Both the position numbers and the translations under genes were made by a program. DNA of 59,934 nucleotides from an uncultured Bacteroidales bacterium (GTDB lineage: Bacteria; Bacteroidota; Bacteroidia; Bacteroidales; Muribaculaceae), in contig CACWID010000015.1 of NCBI GenBank assembly GCA_902760865.1, positions 1 through 59,934 on the forward strand, read 5' to 3'. Each line of letters starts with the position of its first letter. The stretch's first letter is position 1. Under the pieces are notes generated by a model, which made no database searches, was not told where the DNA came from, and saw only the letters and a program-made list of their open reading frames with translations. Below are positions 8,132-17,318 of this stretch, in pieces.

Positions 8132-9199
8132 TCAGTTGGGGAAGAGTTGCTGGCGGGTGGTGGCGGCGATGGTGTCCCAGTTGTATTTCTCAAGGTCGTA
8201 GTGCTGGGGCTCGTTGGGGCCGTTGAGCCGTCGCGTGATGGCGGCGCAGAGCGAATCGACGTCGCGTACGGTGAAATAGTCCTCTTCGGGCAGCTCCACC
8301 TGGCGGGTGCCGGGGATATCGCTGCACACGATGGACAGCCCGTAGGCCATCGCCTCGAGCATCACCATGGGGAAACCCTCGTTGACCGACGGCAGGACAA
8401 AGCATCGGGCATGGCTGTAGAGCTGGCGCAGGTCCTCGCCCGAGGTGAAGCCCGTGAAAATGACTTTTTTACCGATATCAAGTTTCTCTAATTGCTCGCG
8501 ATAGGCACTGTCGTGGTCGCTGGCGCCGGCGATGACGACCTGCTGCACCTGCGGCAGGCGGTTAGCGGCCTCGACGAGGTATTCCAGACCCTTCTCGGGC
8601 GTGAGGCGTCCCACGGCAAGCAGATAATTGCCCTGTCGGATGCCGTGTTTCTCAAGGAAGGTCGTGGCCTCGCTGCGGGTGACAGCGTCGATGCCGTTGG
8701 GGATGAAGACGCTCTTGTCGAGGGCGCCGCATTTCTCCATCTGGTACTTGTTGACAAAAATGACGCGGTTGCTGAAGTGGAGAGAAATCTTCTCGCACTG
8801 GCGCAGCAGCCAGCGGGCGGGGCCGTTCCACTTGTCGTGCTCGTAGTTGGGGCTGTGGTAGGTGAGCACCACACGAAGGCCCATCAGGCGGAGCAGGGGA
8901 GCGAACATGCCGGGACCGATGTTGTGGATGTGCACCACGTCGGGACGGTGCAGGGCGATGTGCAGCACGCTCAGCAGGGTGTGCCACACGGCCTCAAAGC
9001 CCTTGATGCGTGTCGAGGGCAGGTCGATGTACTCGATGTTGGGGAACGTTCGGGCCGACTGCTCGGTCAGGTAGGCGCGGCGGCGGTAGAGCCTCACGCG
9101 GGCATCCCTCATGTGGGTATAAAGAAAATAGCTGTGAACCTCTACGCCGCCCTGTATGCCAGGGAACCCGCGTGTGCCGATCACCGCTATCGTCTTCAT
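8132..9199 (-). CDS. GT4-family glycosyltransferase
   Basis: 355 residues. The N-terminus GTRGFPGIQGGVE is the glycine-rich nucleotide-sugar region seen in rhamnosyl- and related transferases. The C-terminal half has LAVGRLTPEKGLEYL and PSVNEGFPMVMLEAMA, the E-x7-E motif of GT4 retaining enzymes. It is cytoplasmic and presumably adds a sugar to a surface glycan precursor. It is the last gene of a minus-strand set with a radical SAM protein and another GT4. The start codon lies inside the first unit of a heptamer array. Confidence 0.88.
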   Translation of the reverse strand: MKTIAVIGTRGFPGIQGGVEVHSYFLYTHMRDARVRLYRRRAYLTEQSARTFPNIEYIDLPSTRIKGFEAVWHTLLSVLHIALHRPDVVHIHNIGPGMFAPLLRLMGLRVVLTYHSPNYEHDKWNGPARWLLRQCEKISLHFSNRVIFVNKYQMEKCGALDKSVFIPNGIDAVTRSEATTFLEKHGIRQGNYLLAVGRLTPEKGLEYLVEAANRLPQVQQVVIAGASDHDSAYREQLEKLDIGKKVIFTGFTSGEDLRQLYSHARCFVLPSVNEGFPMVMLEAMAYGLSIVCSDIPGTRQVELPEEDYFTVRDVDSLCAAITRRLNGPNEPQHYDLEKYNWDTIAATTRQQLFPN

Positions 9200-9298
9200 T
9201 AGTGAATAGTTAATAGTGAATAGTTAATAGTGAACAGTTATAGTTGACATCATCATCACAAGGCCCAGATTTTTACTGTTCACTGTTCTCTGTTAACT
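9198..9298. repeat. heptamer array plus its reverse complement
   Basis: Units from 9198 on the plus strand are ATTAGTG, AATAGTT, AATAGTG, AATAGTT, AATAGTG, AACAGTT (to 9239). After a spacer, ACTGTTC, ACTGTTC, TCTGTTA, ACTGAGT (from 9275) repeat the theme in reverse complement; AGTGAACAGT (9229-9238) and ACTGTTCACT (9275-9284) are exact complements. The transcript across the GT4-radical SAM gap could fold into a stem here. Confidence 0.8.
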
Positions 9299-9306
9299 GA
9301 GTTAGA

Positions 9307-10326
9307 TTAGTCCCAGCAGATGTCCTGGCCCTTGCGGATGCGCCACTTGTTCTTGAGGATCCACTTGATGGGGACCCAGGGGCGGCGTACCATGTCGTGG
9401 CGCTCGGTGACGATGAAGGTGCAGTTGCGCTTGCACTGGCGCACCTTTTCCATCGCCTCCTTGGCCTTGTCGCTGGCAAGGATATTCTCCAGGCTGTCTT
9501 CCTTGATGTTGCCCAATTTCCATTCCTCACTGCTGCCGTTGCACGGGGTCACGTTGCCCCACGGGTCGATGAAGAAGAAGTCGCTCAGGGCGCCGCAGGG
9601 CGGACGGTACTCGTCGGTGTCGCCACGCAGGCGGCGGTGGATCGAGCGGTTGAAGTAGGCGCGGCCGTAGTCCTTGAGGCGGTCCTTCAGGTGGCGGCGC
9701 TTGCTGGTGAGCAGTGCCTTGACGAAAAGTTCGTGCTGACGCAGGGCCTCCTCGCTCTCAATCTGGTTGTCCTCCTTGTGGAAGTACCACGAGTTGTGGA
9801 CGGCGCTGTTGCCCAGTTCCACATCCAGAGCCACACACAGTTCGTAGAGGTGGACCAGGTCCTTGTAGTTGTCGGGCGAGATAACCACCGAGAAGCCGAT
9901 GTTCTTGCACTTGGTCTTCTTCAGCTCCAGCATCGTGCGCAGGGCGTGGTCAAAGCCGTCCTTGATGCCGCGCTTGGTGTCGTTGATCTTGGGCAGTCCC
10001 TCGACGCTCACGCGGATGAGGATGTTGGGATATTTGTTGGCGAGCTCCACGATTTTCTTGGTGTTGTAACCGTTGGTGCTCAGCTCAAGAAGGCGTGATT
10101 TGGGATAGAGGATTTCAAAAATCTTGTCGATGTCCTGACGCAACGTGGGTTCGCCACCCGTGATATTGATGCGCAATCCCGCGGGCAGTTTCTCATAGTA
10201 GGAGGCGTCTATTTCTTCGTTAGGGTTGGTCTGGAACTTCCAGATGTTGCACATGTTGCACTGGGCGTTGCACCTGAAAGTGGTGATCAGACTCCCCTGA
10301 ATCACATTCTTCATCGCTATCGTCAA
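9307..10326 (-). CDS. radical SAM/SPASM-domain protein
   Basis: 339 residues. CNAQCNMC near the N-terminus is the CX3CX2C site for the radical SAM [4Fe-4S] cluster, followed by the glycine-rich NITGGEPTLRQD. The C-terminus has further cysteines (CGALSDFFFIDPWGNVTPC and CKRNC) arranged as in SPASM domains that bind auxiliary clusters. The set of two flanking glycosyltransferases suggests a role in modifying or regulating a glycan, but SPASM proteins act on many substrates and I cannot name one. Starts at ATG 10326 or, four codons on, at ATG 10314. Confidence 0.85.
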   Translation of the reverse strand: MTIAMKNVIQGSLITTFRCNAQCNMCNIWKFQTNPNEEIDASYYEKLPAGLRINITGGEPTLRQDIDKIFEILYPKSRLLELSTNGYNTKKIVELANKYPNILIRVSVEGLPKINDTKRGIKDGFDHALRTMLELKKTKCKNIGFSVVISPDNYKDLVHLYELCVALDVELGNSAVHNSWYFHKEDNQIESEEALRQHELFVKALLTSKRRHLKDRLKDYGRAYFNRSIHRRLRGDTDEYRPPCGALSDFFFIDPWGNVTPCNGSSEEWKLGNIKEDSLENILASDKAKEAMEKVRQCKRNCTFIVTERHDMVRRPWVPIKWILKNKWRIRKGQDICWD

Positions 10327-10402
10327 TAAGCTTTATACAACTATTAAACTATGACTAACGCAAAATATTGTGTAAAATTGGCAAAAAAAAGAAAACACAG
10401 TT

Positions 10403-11614
10403 TCAGAGCCTGTAGATATCGTCGGTCAGCACGCCGATGTGGGCACCAGGATTGAAGCGGGCGATGGCTTGCCGGGCGATGGCGGCGTGGTCCCAGTCGC
10501 GCACCATCGACATGGTGATGGCAGTCCTGAGCGTCTCCTTGTCGAAGGGCTGGAACACGATGCCGCAGGTGCTGTCGATGAGCTCGGGAATGCCGCCCAT
10601 GTTGGAACCGGCCACGGGAGTGCCGGCACACAGCGACTCGACGACGCTCAGCGGGTTGTTCTCATACCACTGCGACGGCACGATGCTGAAGCGTGCTCCG
10701 GCCAGCAGCCGTGCCACGTCGGGCGCGTCGAGCATGCCCAGGAACTCGATGTTCTCGTTGCCGGCATACTTGATGCGCAGCGAGGGCTCCAGGGTGCCGC
10801 TGCCGGCCACCTTGAGTCGGTGGGGCAGGGTGGCGGCCACTTCCAGCAGGTCGGCGACGCCTTTCTCGGGCGATAGCCTGCCGACGAAGCAGTAGTAGTC
10901 CTCGCGGGGTTGCGACGGGTCAATGCTCTGGTACTGCTTGAGCTTGACAGGGTCCAGGAAGTTGTTGAGCACCGTGACCTTGTCGGCGGGAAAACCGCCG
11001 GCAATCATCTTGTCGGCCATGAACTGGCTAGGACAGATGAACATGTCGGTGTTCTTGACAAGGGTGCGGCGGTTCCACTTCAGCGCCTCGAGCCATGCCA
11101 CTCCGCTGGCGGGCAGTGAACCCTTCATGCACTTGTGTGTCAGTACGTTGTGCTTGGCTCCGTTGAAGCATTTCTCGCAGGGCTGGCCGCCCAGCAGACA
11201 GTCGTAGCGCGGGCACAGCAGCTTGTAGTCGTGCAGTGTCCACACCACGCGGATGCCGCGCTTGTGGGCCAGCTCGCCGACAACGGGCGACAGGTAGCTG
11301 TGGATGTTGTGCAGGTGCACCACGTCGGGCTTGAAGTCGTCGAGTACCGCCTCGAAGCATTCCCGCACATCGCCCCGTCCCAGGGTGCGCTGCAGGGCGC
11401 GCCACTGGTTGCTCATGCCGCCGCCGAAGGTTACCTTGCTTGCAAAATTGTCCTGATAGTGTGCCGGCAGGTTCTGTGGGTACTCCATGGCAAATACCTG
11501 AGCCTCCACGCCGTTCTCACGGAGCAGAGCCTCGGTATTGAGGACAACGACACAGTCGCCGCCTCGGGGATAATAAAACTTATTGACCAAGAGTACACGT
11601 TTAGCCATAGGCAA
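10403..11614 (-). CDS. GT4-family glycosyltransferase
   Basis: 403 residues. It opens with VLLVNKFYYPRGGDCVVVL and has YCFVGRLSPEKGVADLL, then PSQWYENNPLSVVESLCAG with the E-x7-E acid pair of GT4 enzymes. A CPRYDCLLGGQPCEKC stretch near residue 150 carries four cysteines that are common in one branch of these transferases. It is the first gene of the minus-strand set with the radical SAM protein and the second GT4. An internal ATG at 11608 is an equally good start. Confidence 0.87.
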   Translation of the reverse strand: MPMAKRVLLVNKFYYPRGGDCVVVLNTEALLRENGVEAQVFAMEYPQNLPAHYQDNFASKVTFGGGMSNQWRALQRTLGRGDVRECFEAVLDDFKPDVVHLHNIHSYLSPVVGELAHKRGIRVVWTLHDYKLLCPRYDCLLGGQPCEKCFNGAKHNVLTHKCMKGSLPASGVAWLEALKWNRRTLVKNTDMFICPSQFMADKMIAGGFPADKVTVLNNFLDPVKLKQYQSIDPSQPREDYYCFVGRLSPEKGVADLLEVAATLPHRLKVAGSGTLEPSLRIKYAGNENIEFLGMLDAPDVARLLAGARFSIVPSQWYENNPLSVVESLCAGTPVAGSNMGGIPELIDSTCGIVFQPFDKETLRTAITMSMVRDWDHAAIARQAIARFNPGAHIGVLTDDIYRL

Positions 11615-11699
11615 TCACATTGACTGTTGTTCTATCGATAATAACGCAACAACAGGCACTTTATTTTCAAGTGAGGTGATTTTCAAGACAATTTTTAAT

Positions 11700-11744
11700 C
11701 TCTAAGGACCTTAGGGTCTTTAAGGTCCTTAGGGACGTCAGGGA
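11700..11744. repeat. 9-bp tandem array, five units
   Basis: Five 9-mers in register: CTCTAAGGA, CCTTAGGGT, CTTTAAGGT, CCTTAGGGA, CGTCAGGGA. They start 3 bp from the end of ychF and occupy the gap before the GT4 gene. CCTTAGG and AAGGACCTT are self-complementary, so the array can also form hairpins. Confidence 0.75.
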
Positions 11745-11747
11745 TGG

Positions 11748-12851
<1,104 letters not shown>

Positions 12852-12888
12852 AGGTTATCTATTTGTTGTTTTGTTTTTTTTCGCACCG

Positions 12889-12920
12889 CAAAGGTACACA
12901 ATTCCCACCACATCGCCAAT
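12889..12920 (-). promoter_or_regulatory. promoter ATTG-N20-TACCTTTG for ychF
   Basis: On the minus strand ATTG (12920-12917) and TACCTTTG (12896-12889) are 20 bp apart, matching the Bacteroidetes consensus. The ychF ATG lies 38 bp downstream. Confidence 0.75.
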
Positions 12921-13002
12921 TATTCAGTTAAAAAGGGGGGTAAGGGAACACTTTTTTGCATTTTGAGCAATATTGGCCGAATAATTGCGTTATTAGTGGT
13001 AA

Positions 13003-13749
13003 ATGGACCTCACTAAGCTGAGACATATTGCATGGATTGTGCTGTTGCTGATGGGGTGCGCAGTGTCGCACGCCCAGGATAATGACATGATTCTGAACCG
13101 CCCCTACGCCGACACCAAGAAGGTACACTTTGGTTTCTCGGTGGGCATGAACTTCCAGAATCTGGCCATTACCAACAACGGCAATGTCTCTGAAGCCGGA
13201 GAGGAGTGGTACGCCGACGTGCCCGCTCACTCGCCGGGTTTCAGTGTGAACGTGCTTGCCGACTACCGCATTGCCGAGCATTTCAACCTGAGGGTGTCGC
13301 CGGGTCTGTTCTTCGGCAACAAGATGGTGCGCTTCCTCAATCACCGCGGCAATTCAGAGTGGCCTGACCAGGAACACTACAAGCAGAGCCAGAACATCAA
13401 GTCCACCTATATAGTGGTCCCTGTTGACCTGAAGATGAGCGCCAAGCGTTATCACAACATGCGCCCCTACTTTACCGCGGGAGCGATGTACACGGGAGAC
13501 CTGGCCAAGGACCGCAGCGAGCAGTTGAAACTCAAGCACAGCGACGTGATGCTCACCGTGGGCATGGGCTGTGACTTCTACATGCCGTTCTTCAAGTTGT
13601 GTCCTGAGGTGAAGTTCTGCTTCGGCTTGAAGAACCTGTTGGAAAAGAACCGTTCTGACCTGATGGAGGATGACAAGACGCGGGTCTTCACCGAGAGTGT
13701 TAACAAGATCCAGAGCAATATGGTGGTGGTCACCTTCTTCTTTGAATAA
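13003..13749 (+). CDS. porT: PorT-family outer-membrane protein of the type IX secretion system
   Basis: 248 residues with a signal peptide ending near AVSHAQD. The mature start (MILNRPYADTKKVHFGFSVGMNFQNLAI) resembles the HFG.S.G.N opening of PorT/SprT proteins, and the remainder alternates aromatic and charged residues as in a small beta-barrel (LRVSPGLFFGNKMVRFLNHR, IVVPVDLKMSAKR). PorT is needed for T9SS function in Porphyromonas. Its position 9 bp before the porP-gldKLMN set supports the call; a generic PorT-like barrel is the alternative. Confidence 0.8.
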   Translation: MDLTKLRHIAWIVLLLMGCAVSHAQDNDMILNRPYADTKKVHFGFSVGMNFQNLAITNNGNVSEAGEEWYADVPAHSPGFSVNVLADYRIAEHFNLRVSPGLFFGNKMVRFLNHRGNSEWPDQEHYKQSQNIKSTYIVVPVDLKMSAKRYHNMRPYFTAGAMYTGDLAKDRSEQLKLKHSDVMLTVGMGCDFYMPFFKLCPEVKFCFGLKNLLEKNRSDLMEDDKTRVFTESVNKIQSNMVVVTFFFE

Positions 13750-13758
13750 TATGACGGA

Positions 13759-14748
13759 ATGACAATAAAGTCGCACGACATAAGACGCCTGCTTGCCGCG
13801 ATGACAATGACTGTCGTCGTGGTTCTTGCCGCAATGGCACAGTCCGACGCCGCCTTCTCACACTTCTGGGTGGGAAAAAGCTACTATAACCCTGCCGCAG
13901 CGGGCGAACTCAATGCGATCAACATGACGCTGGGAAGCCGCATGCAGTGGGTGGACTTCAGGCGTGCGCCGATGAACTTCTACCTCACGGTGGACGCTCC
14001 CTACAAGCTGCTGGGACAGCGCCTGGGCCTTGGCATCAAGGCAGAGTATGAGCGCATCGGTCTGTACTCCAACACCCGCATCGGCGCACAGATCGCCTAC
14101 AAGCGCCGCCTGAACAACAAGATGACGCTGAGTGTGGGTATCCAGCCCGGAATTTTCTCCCAGACCTTCCGCCGCAAGGAGGTCATCATGCCCGAGGACG
14201 ACGAGTACCATCAGGGCGTTGACGAGGCTTTGCCCAAGAGTGAAGTGTCGGGAACGGCATTTGACGCCAACGTGGGTGTATTCTTCTCCCATCCCCACTA
14301 CTGGGCCGGTATCGCCGTGACCCACGTGACCGATCCCACCATCAACCTGAAAGCCTCGCGCGAGGCCCTTGATCTCTATGAATTTAAGGCTAGCCGCGGC
14401 TATTATTTTATGGGTGGCGGCAATATTCCGATTAATAATACGTTATTTGAAATACAGCCCTCTGGCATGTTCGCCATGAGCCAGAACATGTGGACGGCAC
14501 AGGCTGCGACCATGGTGCGCTACAACCGTATGCTCAACATCGGTGTGGGGTACCGCTGGAAAGACGCGGTGACTGCCTTTATCGGCGTGAACCTGAAGGA
14601 TGCCTACATCGGTTATGCCTATGACTACCCGGTGTCGGCCATCAGCAAGGAGACCTTCGGCAGCCACGAGGTTTTCATCACCTATAAGGTGAAGCTCGAC
14701 AGCCGTGAGAAGAACAAGAACAAACAAAAATGCGTTCGCTTAATGTAA
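13759..14748 (+). CDS. porP: PorP/SprF-family type IX secretion membrane protein
   Basis: 329 residues, signal peptide to about residue 27 (VLAAMAQ), then the family opening FSHFWVGKSYYNPAAAGE, a variant of the YNPAYAG signature. A barrel of about 12-14 strands is expected in the outer membrane. PorP/SprF proteins sit with the PorK-PorN ring and, in gliding relatives, help secrete specific adhesins. The order porP-gldK-L-M-N is the classic T9SS core order. An earlier ATG at 13751 stops after three codons. Confidence 0.92.
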   Translation: MTIKSHDIRRLLAAMTMTVVVVLAAMAQSDAAFSHFWVGKSYYNPAAAGELNAINMTLGSRMQWVDFRRAPMNFYLTVDAPYKLLGQRLGLGIKAEYERIGLYSNTRIGAQIAYKRRLNNKMTLSVGIQPGIFSQTFRRKEVIMPEDDEYHQGVDEALPKSEVSGTAFDANVGVFFSHPHYWAGIAVTHVTDPTINLKASREALDLYEFKASRGYYFMGGGNIPINNTLFEIQPSGMFAMSQNMWTAQAATMVRYNRMLNIGVGYRWKDAVTAFIGVNLKDAYIGYAYDYPVSAISKETFGSHEVFITYKVKLDSREKNKNKQKCVRLM

Positions 14749-14757
14749 GCATAGAAT

Positions 14758-16200
14758 ATGAAGAAACTAATTTTGATACTGTTGGTCGCTGTGGCGACTG
14801 TGTCATGCGGATCGATGCGAAAAGGAGGCACCAGCGGCGGTGAGGTAACCGGTGTGGGTGCTACCGTGTTTAACGAGACGACCCCCTTCGGTATGGTGCT
14901 CGTTGATGTCGGATCGATGCGTGAGGGCCCCAGCGAGCGAGACTCTATCTGGGGAACCGACTCGACCGCCCACGGCGTGTCGGTTGACGCCTTCTGGATG
15001 GACGAGATGGAGGTGAGCAACTCCAAGTACAAGCAGTTTGTCTATTGGGTGCGTGACTCCATCATCCGTGAACGCCTTGCCGACCCTGCCTATGGCGGCA
15101 ACGAGGAGTTCAAGATTGAGGAGGACAAGGAGGGTAACCCCGTCACCCCGCATCTGGACTGGAGCAAGTCCATCCCCTGGAAGAACCCCAGCGAGGACGA
15201 GGAGCGTGCCATCGAGAGCGTCTATCGCATCAACCCCATCACTGGCATCAAGGAGCTTGACGCCTCTCAGATGAACTACCGCTATGAGGTCTATAACCTC
15301 ACCGAGGCAGCCAAGCGCCGTCACCGCTTTGACCCCACCCGTCGTGACTACAACACCGACCACGAGGTCGACATGACCGCTCCGACCATCAGCAAGGACA
15401 CCGCCTATATTGACGACGAGGGCCGCATCGTTCGCCAGACCGTCACCCGTGCCCTGCAGAGCGACTATGACTTCCTGAACACCTACATTGTTAATATATA
15501 CCCCGACACCACGTGCTGGGTGAACGACTTTGAGAACGCATACCAGGAACCCTACGTGCGCATGTACTTCGCCAACGGCAACTACAACAACTATCCCGTT
15601 GTCGGCGTGAGCTGGGAGCAGGCCAACGCCTTCTGCCACTGGAGGACCGAGTTCCTGAAGAAGTCGATGGGTAACCAGAGCATCTATGTGGAGCCCTTCC
15701 GCCTGCCCACCGAGGCCGAGTGGGAGTTTGCCGCACGTGCCGGTCAGAACAAGAACAAGTACCCCTGGGAGGGTGACCTGCCGCTGACGGTGGACGAAGG
15801 CTGTTTCTATGCCAACTTCAAGCCCGATGAGGGCAACTACGTCAAGGACGGTTACATCATCTCTGCTCCCGTGGGCACCTATGAGCCCAACGACTACGGC
15901 CTGTATGACATGGCCGGTAACGTGAGCGAGTGGACCTCCACCGCCTATACCGAGAGCATCGACCGCATGACAGACGACATCAACCCCGAGTACCGCTACT
16001 ATGTGGCCAAGGAGGATCCCTACAAGATGTCGCGCAAGATTGTCCGCGGCGGCTCATGGAAGGATGTCGTACACAACATCCGTGCCGACCTGCGCATGTG
16101 GGAGTACCAGAACGAGCAGAGGAGCTACATCGGATTCCGCTGCGTCCGTTCCAAGGTGGGTATCGTCAAGGGCAAGCGCAAGAACTGCTGCAAAGACTAA
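14758..16200 (+). CDS. gldK: GldK/PorK, SUMF1-like lipoprotein of the T9SS ring
   Basis: 480 residues. A lipoprotein signal ends at VATVSC, with C17 the lipidated cysteine. The C-terminal two-thirds is a formylglycine-generating-enzyme-like (SUMF1) domain: FRLPTEAEWEFAARAG, YDMAGNVSEWTSTAY, RGGSWKD and IGFRCV. In PorK/GldK this fold has a structural role: with GldN it forms a large periplasmic ring below the outer membrane. The gene lies 9 bp after porP. Confidence 0.96.
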   Translation: MKKLILILLVAVATVSCGSMRKGGTSGGEVTGVGATVFNETTPFGMVLVDVGSMREGPSERDSIWGTDSTAHGVSVDAFWMDEMEVSNSKYKQFVYWVRDSIIRERLADPAYGGNEEFKIEEDKEGNPVTPHLDWSKSIPWKNPSEDEERAIESVYRINPITGIKELDASQMNYRYEVYNLTEAAKRRHRFDPTRRDYNTDHEVDMTAPTISKDTAYIDDEGRIVRQTVTRALQSDYDFLNTYIVNIYPDTTCWVNDFENAYQEPYVRMYFANGNYNNYPVVGVSWEQANAFCHWRTEFLKKSMGNQSIYVEPFRLPTEAEWEFAARAGQNKNKYPWEGDLPLTVDEGCFYANFKPDEGNYVKDGYIISAPVGTYEPNDYGLYDMAGNVSEWTSTAYTESIDRMTDDINPEYRYYVAKEDPYKMSRKIVRGGSWKDVVHNIRADLRMWEYQNEQRSYIGFRCVRSKVGIVKGKRKNCCKD

Positions 16201-16273
16201 TCCTTACATTATTTTATAGCATAACATCAAGTAAACTAATCGTCCAACTCAATTTTCATTTCTTTTAGCAAAA

Positions 16274-17248
16274 ATGGGTAAGATCAAGAGATATAAAAAG
16301 AAAGCAGGCCGCTTCCTGAAGAGTGACAGCGGACAGCGTTTTTTCAACTTTGCCTACAGTATCGGTGCCGCTATCGTTATCTTGGGTGCCTTGTTCAAGA
16401 TTCTGCACATGCCGGCTGGTAACGCCCTGCTTTCAATCGGTATGGGTACCGAGGTGCTCATGTTCGTGCTCACGGCATTTGACAAGCCCGAGAAGGAGTA
16501 CCACTGGGAAGAGGTGTTCCCTGTGCTGGCCAGCCAGAATCCAGAAGACCGTCCCGACTTTAATGGCGGTGGCGGTATCATCATCGGCGGAGCCGGTGGT
16601 GAGGGCGGCTATGAAGGCGGCGATATCAACGTCAGCGTCAGCGAGGCCAAGAGTGCCGTCGGCCTGCCTCAGGGCGTGAACCTGAGTGAGGAGGACACCC
16701 TGTCGCTGAGCGAGAGCATCGCCAAGATGGCCGCCGCCAGCGACCAGCTGTCGAGAATGGCCGAACTGACCGACGCCACCCAGCAGTACCTGAGCCAGAT
16801 GGCCGCCATCAGCCAGCAGATGCAGAAGCTCGAGGCCACGACCACGGCCCTCAACGATGTGAGCCAGACCCTGCTGGGCAGCTACCGTGCCATCACCGAG
16901 AACAGCCAGACCATCAGCGACAGCTCCACGGGATATGTCGATCAGATGCAGGCCCTCAACCACAACATCAGTGGCCTGAACACCATCTACGAGATTCAGC
17001 TCAAGAGCATCTCGTCGCAGCTCGAGAACATCGACCGTGTGAACCGCGGCTTGAAGGACATCCGCGACATGTACGAGAAGAGTGCCGCCGAGAGCGCCCA
17101 CTACTGTGACGAGACCGAGAAGATGGCTCGCTACATGAAGCAGCTGAACAGCGTCTATGAGAAGATGGTCAAGGCCATGACCGTCAACATGTACCGCCCG
17201 ATGCCCGGCATGCCCGGTATCGAGCCTGACAACGACCAGGACGCCTGA
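16274..17248 (+). CDS. gldL: GldL/PorL, inner-membrane T9SS motor protein
   Basis: 324 residues. Two membrane segments lie at about 24-44 and 49-69, and the second contains the conserved glutamate (E60 in GMGTEVLMF) proposed to carry protons in the GldLM motor. The remaining cytoplasmic part is long and helical with a glycine-rich linker (GGGGIIIGGAGGEGGYEGG, near 95-113). GldL forms a ring around GldM dimers and uses the proton gradient to drive secretion. Confidence 0.96.
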   Translation: MGKIKRYKKKAGRFLKSDSGQRFFNFAYSIGAAIVILGALFKILHMPAGNALLSIGMGTEVLMFVLTAFDKPEKEYHWEEVFPVLASQNPEDRPDFNGGGGIIIGGAGGEGGYEGGDINVSVSEAKSAVGLPQGVNLSEEDTLSLSESIAKMAAASDQLSRMAELTDATQQYLSQMAAISQQMQKLEATTTALNDVSQTLLGSYRAITENSQTISDSSTGYVDQMQALNHNISGLNTIYEIQLKSISSQLENIDRVNRGLKDIRDMYEKSAAESAHYCDETEKMARYMKQLNSVYEKMVKAMTVNMYRPMPGMPGIEPDNDQDA

Positions 17249-17318
17249 TGTATCGTCCCGTTTTTTAACTATCAACCGACAAGCAAATCCTATTTTAACC
17301 GATAGAGAGATAAAATAG

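Noticed and set aside
14758-16200. Formylglycine-generating enzyme
   Set aside because: The SUMF1-like fold is in a lipoprotein within the gldKLMN order, so it is structural GldK.
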